Below, one piece after another: positions 1-7,801 of a stretch of 62,631 nt of DNA (position 1 is the stretch's first letter; each line of letters begins with the position of its first letter). Made by a program: the position numbers and the translations under genes. Origin of the DNA: an uncultured Eubacterium sp. (GTDB lineage: Bacteria; Bacillota; Clostridia; Oscillospirales; CAG-272); assembly GCA_900544285.1 (NCBI GenBank), contig UQUT01000011.1, forward strand, positions 1-62,631, given 5' to 3'. The notes under the pieces are model-generated. The model ran no database searches, was not told the origin of the DNA, and saw only the letters and a list, made by a program, of their open reading frames with translations.

Positions 1-1
1 C

Positions 2-811
2 ACCGGGACAATGGTCAATCATACACGCGAGAGCCGCTTTATTCGAGACAAAAACCAGCGGCGTGTTCCCAAAGAGGAATGGTATATCCGCAAAAATGCA
101 CATGAGGCTATCGTCACTCAAGAAGAGTTCGATAAAGCAAATGAGGCGATTCAGCGGCGCAGAAAAACAGCCAGAGTAACCCATGATCAGTCTGATAGAG
201 TTTATTACTGCGCACACTGCGGCGGCAAACTCGAAAAGGCAAACGGGACGGTATTTGCTTGCCCCTCCCATCGGTATCACGATGGAAGCCCTTGTGAGGG
301 CGTTTATTGGAGAAAATCCGCATTGGAGGAAGTTCTGCTTGAAGCCTTAAAGGGACAAATCGAGATCACACGCATTGAATCCTCGAAAGTCAAAAAAGCT
401 GCACGAGTCAGGAACGAGAGTTTGCAGCGTCAACTTGTATTGCTCAAGGCTCAGTATGACGCTTGCGGACGAGAAAAGTTTACCCTGTACGAACAATACA
501 GAGAAGCGAAGATCACCGCCGAAGAATATCTTTCCGGCAAAGATGAACTGACAAGAAAACAAGCTGCCCTTAAAGAACAGCTTGAGGAAAGTGAAGCTCT
601 GTATGAAGCGAATCAGCAAATGAGCGATGCTGCATCCGAGCAGCATGAGGCAGTCGGAAAAATGACCGCCTTGTCCGATGCCAAACTCAGAGAGCATCTT
701 TATGATGCAGTTGAACGAGTTCTGGTCTATGACTCAGAAAGCATCGAGATCATTTGGAAGTTCAACGAAGCGAAGAACGGAAGCAGCAGTTATGCCGGAG
801 CCGGTGTATGA
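2..811 (+). CDS. Large serine recombinase, C-terminal part (partial at window start)
   Basis: This is the C-terminal part of a large serine site-specific recombinase, the enzyme class that integrates and excises conjugative elements and phages through a Ser-DNA intermediate. The catalytic N-terminal resolvase domain lies left of the window; the frame is open from base 2. Visible parts are the end of the recombinase domain (WYIRKNAHEAIV followed by EFDKANEAIQRRR), the zinc beta-ribbon with CAHCGGK and later CPSHR and SPC cysteines, and a charged helical region from about residue 110 to the end, as in the family's coiled-coil tail. The gene points at the junction in spoVT 165 bp downstream, the usual place for a recombinase gene at an element end. 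The family is clear; the specific element is not identifiable from this fragment. Confidence 0.9.
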   Translation, partial: TGTMVNHTRESRFIRDKNQRRVPKEEWYIRKNAHEAIVTQEEFDKANEAIQRRRKTARVTHDQSDRVYYCAHCGGKLEKANGTVFACPSHRYHDGSPCEGVYWRKSALEEVLLEALKGQIEITRIESSKVKKAARVRNESLQRQLVLLKAQYDACGREKFTLYEQYREAKITAEEYLSGKDELTRKQAALKEQLEESEALYEANQQMSDAASEQHEAVGKMTALSDAKLREHLYDAVERVLVYDSESIEIIWKFNEAKNGSSSYAGAGV

Positions 812-900
812 CTCCGGTATAGCTTTTAGCTGTGAAGTCGTTTTTTGTCCTAAAATAACATAATCTATCGAAACATCGTAGGCGCATGGTTTCGATCTTC

Positions 901-934
901 AAAAGGCTCAACCATCTGTTTTTGTGGGCTTTTT
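901..934 (+). terminator. Possible terminator after the recombinase gene
   Basis: Arms 901-910 and 925-934 can pair, partly through G-U pairs, and the 3' arm ends in a run of T. The stem is weak and the loop is 14 nt, so this is only a candidate. It lies inside the element's terminal noncoding segment (812-976). Confidence 0.3.
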
Positions 935-959
935 GGAGAATTTGAAAAATTTTTTTGCA

Positions 960-985
960 CCTACTTGACATAATGGGACGACCTC
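960..985. other. Element-chromosome junction (candidate attachment site) inside spoVT
   Basis: Read in the spoVT frame, the sequence has a TAA stop at 971-973, then TGG, then GAC GAC CTC GGG CGA. The last five codons match the Asp-Asp-Leu-Gly-Arg that follows residue 10 of SpoVT proteins. Homology to SpoVT is therefore lost just left of 977, which places the crossover at about 974-979. Serine recombinases exchange at a 2-bp core; the GG or GA at 975-978 is the likely place, but the exact core needs the left end of the element. Confidence 0.7.
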
Positions 986-1498
986 GGGCGAGTTGTTATA
1001 CCTAAAGAGATACGCAGAACAATGCGTATACGCGAGGGCGACCCGCTTGAAATATATACGGACAGGGAAGGCGAGGTCATTTTCAAGAAGTATTCGCCCA
1101 TAGGCGAGCTTATGGATTTTGCCGCCGAATATGCGGAAACGCTTTATAAGACCTGCGGCGTCCCTGCGGCAGTATGCGACAGGGACTGCGTTATCGCCTG
1201 CGCGGGAATATCAAAGAAGGAATTTGTTGAGAAAAAGCTCTCTGCGGAAACGGAGAGCATAATTGAGGGCAGAGCCCTTTATGTTTATAATCAGCAGAAG
1301 GACAAAATGTACCTGACGGACGACGCAAAGGGTCCGCACATAACCTGTGCTATGCCCATATTTGCGGAGGGCGATGTCATAGGCTGTGTGGCGGCGCTTG
1401 CACCGTCGGACGGCAAGGGAGAAAACGTCGGCACGGAGACCGAAATCAAGCTGATACAGACAGCGGCGGGTTTCCTCGGAAAACAGCTTGAACCCTGA
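977..1498 (+). pseudogene. spoVT: spoVT, 5' end removed by an inserted element
   Basis: SpoVT is a forespore transcription factor with an AbrB-type swapped-hairpin DNA-binding domain and a C-terminal GAF domain; it tunes SigG-dependent genes late in sporulation. From 977 the reading is DDLGRVVIPKEIRRTMRIRE, the standard SpoVT N-terminal motif, running to a stop at 1498 after FLGKQLEP. About the first ten codons (MKATGIVRRI in relatives) and the promoter are missing and replaced by the element end. The ATG at 1022 could start a 158-residue protein, but it would lack half of the DNA-binding domain and has no clear ribosome site. The remaining frame is free of stops and well conserved, which suggests it is still under selection and may be rejoined by excision. 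Confidence 0.85.
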
Positions 1499-1513
1499 AA
1501 AAACAATAATCAT

Positions 1514-1545
1514 GCCGTCCGCTTTTGCGGGCGGCGTTTTGTTTT
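1514..1545 (+). terminator. Rho-independent terminator of spoVT
   Basis: Nine-bp GC-rich stem (1514-1522 with 1527-1535, one G-U pair), TTTT loop, then a T-rich tail. It directly follows the spoVT stop codon. Confidence 0.85.
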
Positions 1546-1579
1546 GTGTGACAATATTGTGAATTTGCCGCCCCTTCGG

Positions 1580-1607
1580 TTGACAAAAAAATCATTTGTG
1601 ATATAAT
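1580..1607 (+). promoter_or_regulatory. SigA-type promoter of the LRR lipoprotein gene
   Basis: TTGACA at 1580-1585 and TATAAT at 1602-1607, spaced by 16 nt. A good ribosome site (AAAGGAGG, 1625-1632) and a GTG start follow. Confidence 0.8.
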
Positions 1608-1639
1608 CAATAAATGTATAAAACAAAGGAGGCTCCTCT

Positions 1640-3616
1640 GTGAAAAAAATAATTGCGCTTTTGACAGCGGTGATAATCGTTGCGCTTGTGTGTTGTTCGT
1701 GTAACGGCAAGACGCCCGCCGAAACGACGACCACGCAGGGTACGTCGACCGTATCACCCGATACAAAGGATATAAAAATCGAAAACGGCGTTCTTCTTTC
1801 ATGCATAGGACAGGCGGACGAGAACGGCGTCTATACGGTGCCCGAAGGGATCACCCTTATAGGAGAAGGCTGCTTTTCCTATGACAGAACTCTTAAAAAG
1901 GTCATAATCCCATCGACGGTCAAGACGATCGGCTCGGGAGCCTTCATCGGATGCACATCGCTGAAAGAAGTCGTCATCGAGGATGGCGTCGAAATACTCG
2001 GCTCGCATGCGTTCTGGGGTTGCAACGCTCTTGAAAGCATTGTTCTACCGGAGAGCATAAAGAAAGTCTCCGATTATGCTTTTTCAAACTGCTCGCTTCT
2101 TGAAAGCGTGACGCTTGGAGGAGAGGTCAAGCGCATAGGTTATAGTGCCTTTTCTTATTGCACGGCACTTGAAGAGGTAAAAATTCCGTCCGGAACGGAA
2201 ACGATCGACGGAATTGCGTTCCTCGGCTGTTCGAGTCTTGAAAACGTTGATTTTTCGTCAGCCGAAAAGCTGAAAACAATCGGTATCGGCGCGTTCGGAA
2301 ACTGCATATCGCTCCGCAGAGTCGAGCTTCCGGAAAATCTTAAAGAGATCGGGCAGGAGGCATTTTACGGTTGCAATGCGCTTGTAAACGTCAAAATCGG
2401 GAGCAAGGTTGACAGTATTTCCGCGAACGCCTTCAACTATACCCCTTGGTACAGAGAAAACACTGAGGATTACCTCATCGTCGGCGACGGCGTTCTTATA
2501 AAATGCAACGTCATCCCCAAGTATATCGATCTTTCCGGCAAGGGAATAAAGGTCATCGGCGGAACGGCGTTTGTAAACGATAAGCTCTCAAACGGGACGA
2601 GCGAATCCGTTTACGGCTATAAATATGCCGACCAGCTCACGTCGATTGTCATTCCCGAAGGTGTGACAAAGATTCAGAGCGCCGCTTTCTATTATTGCAT
2701 TGCGCTTAAAAGCATAGATCTGCCGTCAACGCTTGAAAAAATCGAGTCCAGCGCGTTTGAACTCTATGTGGAGGGCAACCCGAACGAGCTCACGACAAAG
2801 GTTGACTTTTCAAAGTGCACAAACCTGAAAACCGTCGGTGCGAGCGCGTTCAACGGTTGCGGCGGAATTGACGAGATAAGCCTTCCGTCAACGGTTAAAT
2901 ATATAGGCGCAAGAGCCTTTTCAAATACAAATGCATATAAAGCCTTCTTTGAAGGACTTGAAAATTCAAAGGAAGTCAAATACGAAATCGTCGGCGATAT
3001 TCTGCTCTGGATTTATATGCCCGGCAGCGAAACGACGCTTTCCGTTCCCGACGGTATCAGAATGATTGCCGGCGGCGCATGCTCCGGTTGGGACAGCGGT
3101 ATCGTTCCCACGACATCCGAAGGACTTCGCCCCGAATGGTCTTCCAGATACAATATTTCAAATGTTGTGACAAAGGTTGAAATACCGGACAGCGTTGAGG
3201 TTATCGGAGATAACGCGTTTTATAATATGAAGACCGTGAAAGAACTTACGATCTCCGGAAACGTAAAGACCATCGGCGATGGTGCGTTCAGCTTCTGCGG
3301 CGGACTTGAGAAGGTCACGCTTGAAGAAGGCGTAAAGGAAATCAACGCAAATGCGTTCAGCTCGTGCACATCGCTTATGAGCATAACTCTTCCGTCGACG
3401 CTTGAATATATCGGTTCGTCCGCGTTTGCGGCATGCGCTTCGCTTAAAACGCTCGTAACGCCCGAAGGGATAACCGAGATTGACGCAGGCCTGTTCGATT
3501 CCGGTTGCACCGCGCTCGAAACCGTATATCTGCCCGAAATGTTCCGCCCCTATATATTCGGCATCATGGGCGATCTGACAGTCAATACAAAGGTGATCTA
3601 CTATAACGAAAAGTGA
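1640..3616 (+). CDS. BspA-like leucine-rich-repeat lipoprotein
   Basis: A 658-residue predicted surface lipoprotein. The N-terminus is a lipoprotein signal peptide ending in VCCSC near residue 21, followed by a Thr/Ser-rich linker (about residues 24-40). The rest is a series of LRR_5 (BspA/Treponema type) repeats of 23-24 residues with the pattern IGxxAFxxCxxLxxIxLPxxL, broken by two longer inserts near residues 270-320 and 435-510. Such domains bind host or microbial surface ligands in several species; no ligand can be read here. Translation starts at GTG 1640, chosen because AAAGGAGG lies just upstream and the signal peptide begins there. It is monocistronic, with its own promoter and terminator. 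A second LRR_5 protein of this window carries a TIR domain instead of a signal peptide. Confidence 0.88.
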   Translation: MKKIIALLTAVIIVALVCCSCNGKTPAETTTTQGTSTVSPDTKDIKIENGVLLSCIGQADENGVYTVPEGITLIGEGCFSYDRTLKKVIIPSTVKTIGSGAFIGCTSLKEVVIEDGVEILGSHAFWGCNALESIVLPESIKKVSDYAFSNCSLLESVTLGGEVKRIGYSAFSYCTALEEVKIPSGTETIDGIAFLGCSSLENVDFSSAEKLKTIGIGAFGNCISLRRVELPENLKEIGQEAFYGCNALVNVKIGSKVDSISANAFNYTPWYRENTEDYLIVGDGVLIKCNVIPKYIDLSGKGIKVIGGTAFVNDKLSNGTSESVYGYKYADQLTSIVIPEGVTKIQSAAFYYCIALKSIDLPSTLEKIESSAFELYVEGNPNELTTKVDFSKCTNLKTVGASAFNGCGGIDEISLPSTVKYIGARAFSNTNAYKAFFEGLENSKEVKYEIVGDILLWIYMPGSETTLSVPDGIRMIAGGACSGWDSGIVPTTSEGLRPEWSSRYNISNVVTKVEIPDSVEVIGDNAFYNMKTVKELTISGNVKTIGDGAFSFCGGLEKVTLEEGVKEINANAFSSCTSLMSITLPSTLEYIGSSAFAACASLKTLVTPEGITEIDAGLFDSGCTALETVYLPEMFRPYIFGIMGDLTVNTKVIYYNEK

Positions 3617-3624
3617 TATTCTTC

Positions 3625-3660
3625 AAAAAACGACGTATTTTTTCAATACGTCGTTTTTTC
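3625..3660 (+). terminator. Terminator of the LRR lipoprotein gene
   Basis: Long stem (3625-3639 with 3645-3659) with A-rich 5' and T-rich 3' flanks; it would work in both directions. Confidence 0.85.
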
Positions 3661-3707
3661 TGTTATCAAGAGGCGGCTTTTCGAATAAAATATATCGGAG
3701 GGACGTT

Positions 3708-4199
3708 ATGAGCAGAATTTCATTTGTAAAGCGAGAGAGAAAAAAACGGATGGGCGGCGGAGAGTTTGTTTTTTCCGCTTGTTATCCCGAAATCGATGGG
3801 TGCGAAAAAATAAACGCTTTCTACGGCGCGCTTGCGGAAAATGCGGAAAATGCGGCGGAAAAGTCGACCGGAGAAAACAAAAGAATATCATTCAGAATGA
3901 CGCCGCGCATAAGATATGAGGATGACGAAAGAGCAGACATAACCTTTGATATAATTTCTTCGGAGAACGGCGCGCTGAAGGTTTACAGGCGGATTGCGCA
4001 GTCATGGAACCTGAAAGACGAGACGCTTTTTCCGCCGGCGAAAAGGGGAGCGGAAACCTTCTGGAACGGCGAGTATTTTGTTGAGATAAAGAACCTTTTC
4101 GGAAAAGATAAAAAGCGAAGAATGAGCGAATATATAGAGGAGTTTCCCGCAAAAACCGCAAAGCGTCATGTTTTTAGGCAACGGCGGAGAATTGATTAA
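3708..4199 (+). CDS. Unknown protein, 163 residues
   Basis: No confident family. The start ATG at 3708 follows a good ribosome site (GGAGGG). The protein is strongly charged and basic at both ends, lacks a signal peptide and membrane segments, and reads through a possible mixed alpha/beta core. The stretch YPEIDG followed by KINAFYGALAENAE loosely resembles the start of DUF3298/RsiV-type domains, which often carry a YP-I-G--KIN pattern, but this is only a resemblance. It lies between the LRR lipoprotein terminator and the V-ATPase promoter, so it seems to be transcribed alone. A gene is likely because base and codon use match the neighbours. Confidence 0.6.
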   Translation: MSRISFVKRERKKRMGGGEFVFSACYPEIDGCEKINAFYGALAENAENAAEKSTGENKRISFRMTPRIRYEDDERADITFDIISSENGALKVYRRIAQSWNLKDETLFPPAKRGAETFWNGEYFVEIKNLFGKDKKRRMSEYIEEFPAKTAKRHVFRQRRRID

Positions 4200-4219
4200 A
4201 AGATTAATCAAAAAAAGAA

Positions 4220-4248
4220 TTGCAAAAATGAAAAATGCATGTTATAAT
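4220..4248 (+). promoter_or_regulatory. Promoter of the V-ATPase operon
   Basis: TTGCAA at 4220-4225 and TATAAT at 4243-4248 with a 17-nt spacer. The predicted start near 4255 leaves a 5' leader of about 117 nt before the first gene. Confidence 0.8.
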
Positions 4249-4254
4249 CAAACA

Positions 4255-4340
4255 CAGGGTGTCCGCCGGTGCTACTTTCAGGCAGTTTCCGACTGTGATG
4301 TCGCGGGCACTTCGCGGCGGAGTTCCCGTTGCGGGATGTA
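4255..4340 (+). promoter_or_regulatory. Structured leader RNA of the V-ATPase operon (riboswitch candidate)
   Basis: The leader can fold into a closed structure. Bases 4262-4268 pair perfectly with 4315-4321 (7 bp); 4269-4272 then pair with 4307-4310, leaving a four-base bulge at 4311-4314. Inside is a small hairpin (4283-4286 with 4292-4295). A second hairpin, 4325-4328 with 4332-4335, lies nearer the first gene. This is much more pairing than chance would give in an ordinary leader, and it sits only on this operon. Known Na+-sensing riboswitches (the DUF1646 motif) control Na+ transport genes, so an ion-sensing role is a reasonable guess, but I cannot confirm a match to that motif. Confidence 0.5.
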
Positions 4341-4371
4341 AACCAAAATAAACAAAAAAGTTGGTGAAAAA

Positions 4372-4686
4372 ATGTCGAAATCATCAATAGACCGTCTGCG
4401 CGAGGCGGAAATCGCGGTGACGGAACGGAAAAAACAGCTTTCCGATGAGCTTTCCGCGTCACTTTCCACGGCGCATGCCGAGGCTGAAAAAGAAGTTGAG
4501 CTTGCGCAGGAAAAAGCGGAGAAATTCATCGCGGAGGAACGGTCAAAAAGCGAAAAGGCGGCAGAGGATTATCTTTCGGAGGCTGTTTCAAAGGCGAAGG
4601 CGCAGGCAGACGAATATTGCGCCGCGGCTGAAAAAAATGCCGATAAGGCGATAGAAATCATAATTGCGGGGATAACCGGAAAATGA
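4372..4686 (+). CDS. ntpF: V-type ATPase peripheral stalk subunit (G/H-type, NtpF-like)
   Basis: A 104-residue, almost wholly helical, Glu/Lys/Ala-rich coiled-coil protein. Position and length fit the small peripheral-stalk subunit (NtpF of Enterococcus, AhaH of archaea) that pairs with subunit E to hold the catalytic head still against rotor torque. It opens the nine-gene operon in the same place as ntpF in Enterococcus hirae. Its stop overlaps the ntpI start (ATGA at 4683). Sequence alone is low in complexity, so the assignment rests largely on gene order. Translation starts at ATG 4372 after a rather weak ribosome site (TTGGTGA), following the structured leader. Confidence 0.82.
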   Translation: MSKSSIDRLREAEIAVTERKKQLSDELSASLSTAHAEAEKEVELAQEKAEKFIAEERSKSEKAAEDYLSEAVSKAKAQADEYCAAAEKNADKAIEIIIAGITGK

Positions 4687-6632
4687 TAAAAAATATGAAG
4701 AAGGTGTCGCTTGTGGCGATGCGTTCCGACCTTGACAGGCTTGCGAAGGATCTTATATGGCTTTCGTGCGTCGAGGTTGAGAAATGCGAAGCGCCGGAGG
4801 GCGACGCGATAATCCGCAGCATGGATTGCGGAGAAAGGATAACCGAACTGAATACCGAGGCGGCGACGCTTTCGGAGGCTCTGAAAATTCTTTCGCCCAT
4901 GCGCAGGGACAAAAAAGGCTTTATAAAAACGCGAAAGGAAATGTCGAAGAAGGAATTCGACGGCAGAGCCGTTTCCGCGGCGACGGAAGGAGCCGTAAAA
5001 GCGGTTGCACTGAAATCCGAAGCCGAACGACTGAAAGGCGAGAAAAATAAGCTGACGGCTTATCTTTCGTCGGTCTCCGTCTGGAAGGATTATGACCTTC
5101 CGCTCGGCTTTGAGGGAACGAAAAGCGCCGTTGTTATAACGGGAACGCTGCCGGTTTCGGCGGATGTTGAACGGCTTTCCGGGATAGCGTCCGAGGAGCT
5201 TTCCGCCGTGCAGATAGAAATCGTGGCGGAGGGGAAATCGACGCGATATATTTCGGCTGTGTGCCACAACAGTGTTGAAAAACAGCTGACGGCGCTGCTT
5301 TCGGAGGCGGGCTTTATCAAGAGCAATTTCTCGTCACAGACGGGAACCGCACGCGAAGAAATGGCAAAGACCGAGGCGGAAATACGGTCGGTTGAAAACA
5401 GGGAAGAGGAAATAAAGGACGCGCTTTCCGCGCTCGCTCTTTTGTGCCCCGATATGGAACACGCCTACGACAGAGTGAAAACGGAGCTTGCGGAAGAAAA
5501 TGTAAAGCAGAAGCTCATCGGCACGGGTCATACAGTCATAATGACGGGCTGGGTACCGGATGACAGAGTGGACAAGCTGACAAAGACGCTTTCCAAGTAT
5601 GAGTGTTTCTGCGATATAGCCGACCCCGAGGAAGGCGATGAGCCGCCGGTCGAGCTCAAAAACAACGGCTTTGCAAGTCCGTTTGAATTTGTAATCGGAA
5701 TGTATTCATATCCGAAATACGGCTCGTTTGATCCGACATTCTGGGTTGCGCTGTTCTTTGCGCTGATATTCGGAATGATGTTTGCAGATCTCGGCTACGG
5801 ACTTCTGCTCGTCCTGATAGGCGCTCTCGGAACAAAGCTGATGAAGCCCAAGGGCGGCACGGCAAAGATGATGAAGTTGTTTGTCATATGCGGAATTTCG
5901 TGCATGATATGCGGTGTGCTTTTCGGCGGATACTTCGGCGACCTGCCCGCAAAGCTGGCGCAGAGTTTCGCAGGGTCTCACAAGCTGGACAATCTTGCAA
6001 TAGTCTGTAATCCTCTTGACGAGCCGATAACGTTTCTTCTGATATCGCTCGGCATAGGTGCGGCGCATCTCATCTGCGGAATGATAATCAACATGGTCAT
6101 GTGCTTTAAGAGAGGCGACTGGCAGAGCGCGGTGTTTGACGTCGGCAGCTGGCTTATGATGTTTGCCGGAGCGGGCGTATATTTCGGCTTCAAATCCAAG
6201 GTCGGGCTGATAATTCTCGGCGTCGGACTTTTAATGATGATAACAATGCGAGGCAGAGCAAAGAAAAACATATTCGCAAGACTTTTCTCCGGAATAGCGG
6301 GACTTTACGACATAATAAACTACGCTTCCGACCTGCTTTCGTATTCAAGAATATTTGCCCTTGCCCTTGCCGGCGCGGTTATTGCGAGCGTTGTAAACAC
6401 GTTTGCGACGCTTGTAAACAATCCCGTTGTAACGGTTATCCTCGTGATAGTCGTCGGCACGTTCGGACACCTGATGAACCTTGCGCTTTCCGCTCTCGGA
6501 GCATTCGTTCACACCTGTCGACTGCAATATGTTGAATTCTTCGGGAAATTCTATGAGGACGGAGGAAGGCATTTTGAACCCGCCTCCCCCGACCTGACAT
6601 ATACCGACGTTTACGTCGAACAAAACAATTGA
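4683..6632 (+). CDS. ntpI: V-type ATPase membrane subunit I (a-subunit)
   Basis: Stator subunit I, 649 residues, provides the two half-channels through which ions reach the rotor ring. The N-terminal half (about 1-330) is cytoplasmic and helical with coiled coils; the C-terminal half has about seven or eight membrane helices. The sequence SYSRIFALALAG places the essential arginine at residue 556, which releases the ion from the ring glutamate in relatives. Length and the GHxMNLALSALGAFVHTxRLQYVEFFGKFY block near the end are typical. Starts at ATG 4683, overlapping ntpF by four bases, which suggests coupled translation. Function is firm; ion type is judged from ntpK. Confidence 0.95.
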   Translation: MIKNMKKVSLVAMRSDLDRLAKDLIWLSCVEVEKCEAPEGDAIIRSMDCGERITELNTEAATLSEALKILSPMRRDKKGFIKTRKEMSKKEFDGRAVSAATEGAVKAVALKSEAERLKGEKNKLTAYLSSVSVWKDYDLPLGFEGTKSAVVITGTLPVSADVERLSGIASEELSAVQIEIVAEGKSTRYISAVCHNSVEKQLTALLSEAGFIKSNFSSQTGTAREEMAKTEAEIRSVENREEEIKDALSALALLCPDMEHAYDRVKTELAEENVKQKLIGTGHTVIMTGWVPDDRVDKLTKTLSKYECFCDIADPEEGDEPPVELKNNGFASPFEFVIGMYSYPKYGSFDPTFWVALFFALIFGMMFADLGYGLLLVLIGALGTKLMKPKGGTAKMMKLFVICGISCMICGVLFGGYFGDLPAKLAQSFAGSHKLDNLAIVCNPLDEPITFLLISLGIGAAHLICGMIINMVMCFKRGDWQSAVFDVGSWLMMFAGAGVYFGFKSKVGLIILGVGLLMMITMRGRAKKNIFARLFSGIAGLYDIINYASDLLSYSRIFALALAGAVIASVVNTFATLVNNPVVTVILVIVVGTFGHLMNLALSALGAFVHTCRLQYVEFFGKFYEDGGRHFEPASPDLTYTDVYVEQNN

Positions 6633-6670
6633 AAAAATTTTAAGGCATTTTGCCGGAAAGGTTTATAATT

Positions 6671-7177
6671 ATGGAAATCACAACTTTTGCAAGCTTTCTT
6701 GCGGCACTTTTCAGCGGAAGAAACCTCGCGCTTCTCGGCGCGGCACTCGCGGTAATATTCAGCGGTATCGGCTCTGCCAAGGGCGTCGGCATGGTTGCCG
6801 AGGCAAGTGCGGGAGTTCTCGCGGAGGATCCCTCCAAGTTCGGCAGAACGCTCCTTTTGCAGGTGCTTCCCGGTACACAGGGCATTTACGGTTTTGCCGT
6901 TGCGTTCCTTATCGTTCTCAAAACAGGTATACTTTCAACGCCCGTTGAGCTTTCCCGTTTTGACGGCGCGCTCATCGGCCTTATGGCTCTTCCCATTGCG
7001 GTAGTCGGTTATTTCTCCGCTATAAAGCAGGCAAGAGTTGCCGTTGCGGGAATTTCCGTTGTTGCAAAACGTCCCGAAGAGTCCGGTAAGTGTATCACAA
7101 GTGCGGTTCTTGTTGAAATGTATGCAATTCTTGCACTTCTTATTTCCGCGCTTCCCATACTTCTTTACAAGGTTTGA
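6671..7177 (+). CDS. ntpK: V-type ATPase proteolipid subunit K (c-ring), Na+ type
   Basis: A rotor-ring proteolipid of about 168 residues made of two fused hairpins (four membrane helices). The first hairpin has LPGTQGIYG; in Enterococcus hirae NtpK the Leu, Thr and Gln of this motif bind Na+. The second hairpin has the ion-carrying glutamate in LVEMYAILALL, and a Gln in AIKQARVAVAG matching the other Na+ ligand. All ligand positions of the Na+ site are thus present, so the enzyme probably moves Na+ rather than protons. A TTG at 6650 is also in frame, but the ATG at 6671 with GGAAAGG upstream gives the normal length and is preferred. Confidence 0.94.
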   Translation: MEITTFASFLAALFSGRNLALLGAALAVIFSGIGSAKGVGMVAEASAGVLAEDPSKFGRTLLLQVLPGTQGIYGFAVAFLIVLKTGILSTPVELSRFDGALIGLMALPIAVVGYFSAIKQARVAVAGISVVAKRPEESGKCITSAVLVEMYAILALLISALPILLYKV

Positions 7178-7183
7178 TGACAT

Positions 7184-7768
7184 ATGAACGGTATTGATGA
7201 AATCATCGCCCGTATAAATGCGGAGGCACTCTCCTCCGAAAATCTGCTCCGCGCCGAATATGAGACAAAGATAAACGACATTAAGGACACATCCGTCGCG
7301 GCTTGTGCGGAAATCGCAAAGCGTGCGGAGGAAAAAGCCGAAAAAGAACGAAAGGCTATGCGTCTGCGCGCTGAAAACCGTGCGGGAACAGCCTGTCGCG
7401 ACGAGCTTCTGACGAAAAAGCGCGAGCTTATCGACGCTGTTTTTGCCCGTGCGGCGGAGAGCTTTTCTTCAATGGAAAAGGGAAAATATGTTGACATAAT
7501 GGCAAAGCTGCTTTCCGAAGCCGCTTCCGACGAAACGGTGAAGGGCGAGGCGTTTGTGCTTGTGTCGGCGAAGAATTCTCCTGCAAGCGGAAAAGAGATT
7601 GCCGAAAAGGCGGGCGTAAAGCCGGGTAAAATATCGGAAAGCGAAGAAATCAAGGCGGGATTTATAATCAGAACGGGGCTTGTGGAAATCAACTGCACGC
7701 CCGAAAAGCTGATAGCACCGAAGAGAGAAGCACTCCTTCCCGCAGTGACGGCGGTGCTTTTCGGCTGA
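7184..7768 (+). CDS. ntpE: V-type ATPase subunit E (peripheral stalk)
   Basis: Subunit E, 194 residues, forms the peripheral stalk together with the small coiled-coil subunit and ties the stator to the head. The N-terminal 110 residues are a charged helix; the C-terminal part is a compact alpha/beta domain with EEIKAGFIIRTGLVEINCTPE, the usual E-type ending where the loop GG[FV]-x-x-DG lies in relatives. It follows ntpK by six bases. The family is poorly conserved and the call uses gene order as well as sequence. Confidence 0.88.
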   Translation: MNGIDEIIARINAEALSSENLLRAEYETKINDIKDTSVAACAEIAKRAEEKAEKERKAMRLRAENRAGTACRDELLTKKRELIDAVFARAAESFSSMEKGKYVDIMAKLLSEAASDETVKGEAFVLVSAKNSPASGKEIAEKAGVKPGKISESEEIKAGFIIRTGLVEINCTPEKLIAPKREALLPAVTAVLFG

Positions 7769-7801
7769 GACAACAAATAATAAGGTGGAGGCACGGCATA
7801 T

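Noticed and set aside
971..973. TAA in the spoVT frame as a stop that might be read through
   Set aside because: The bases before it do not encode SpoVT at all, so this is an element junction, not a nonsense mutation.
1640..3616. Regularly spaced repeats in the LRR gene seen as a possible CRISPR array
   Set aside because: The repeats are degenerate, in frame and code for LRR units; no direct repeat with unique spacers is present anywhere in the window.
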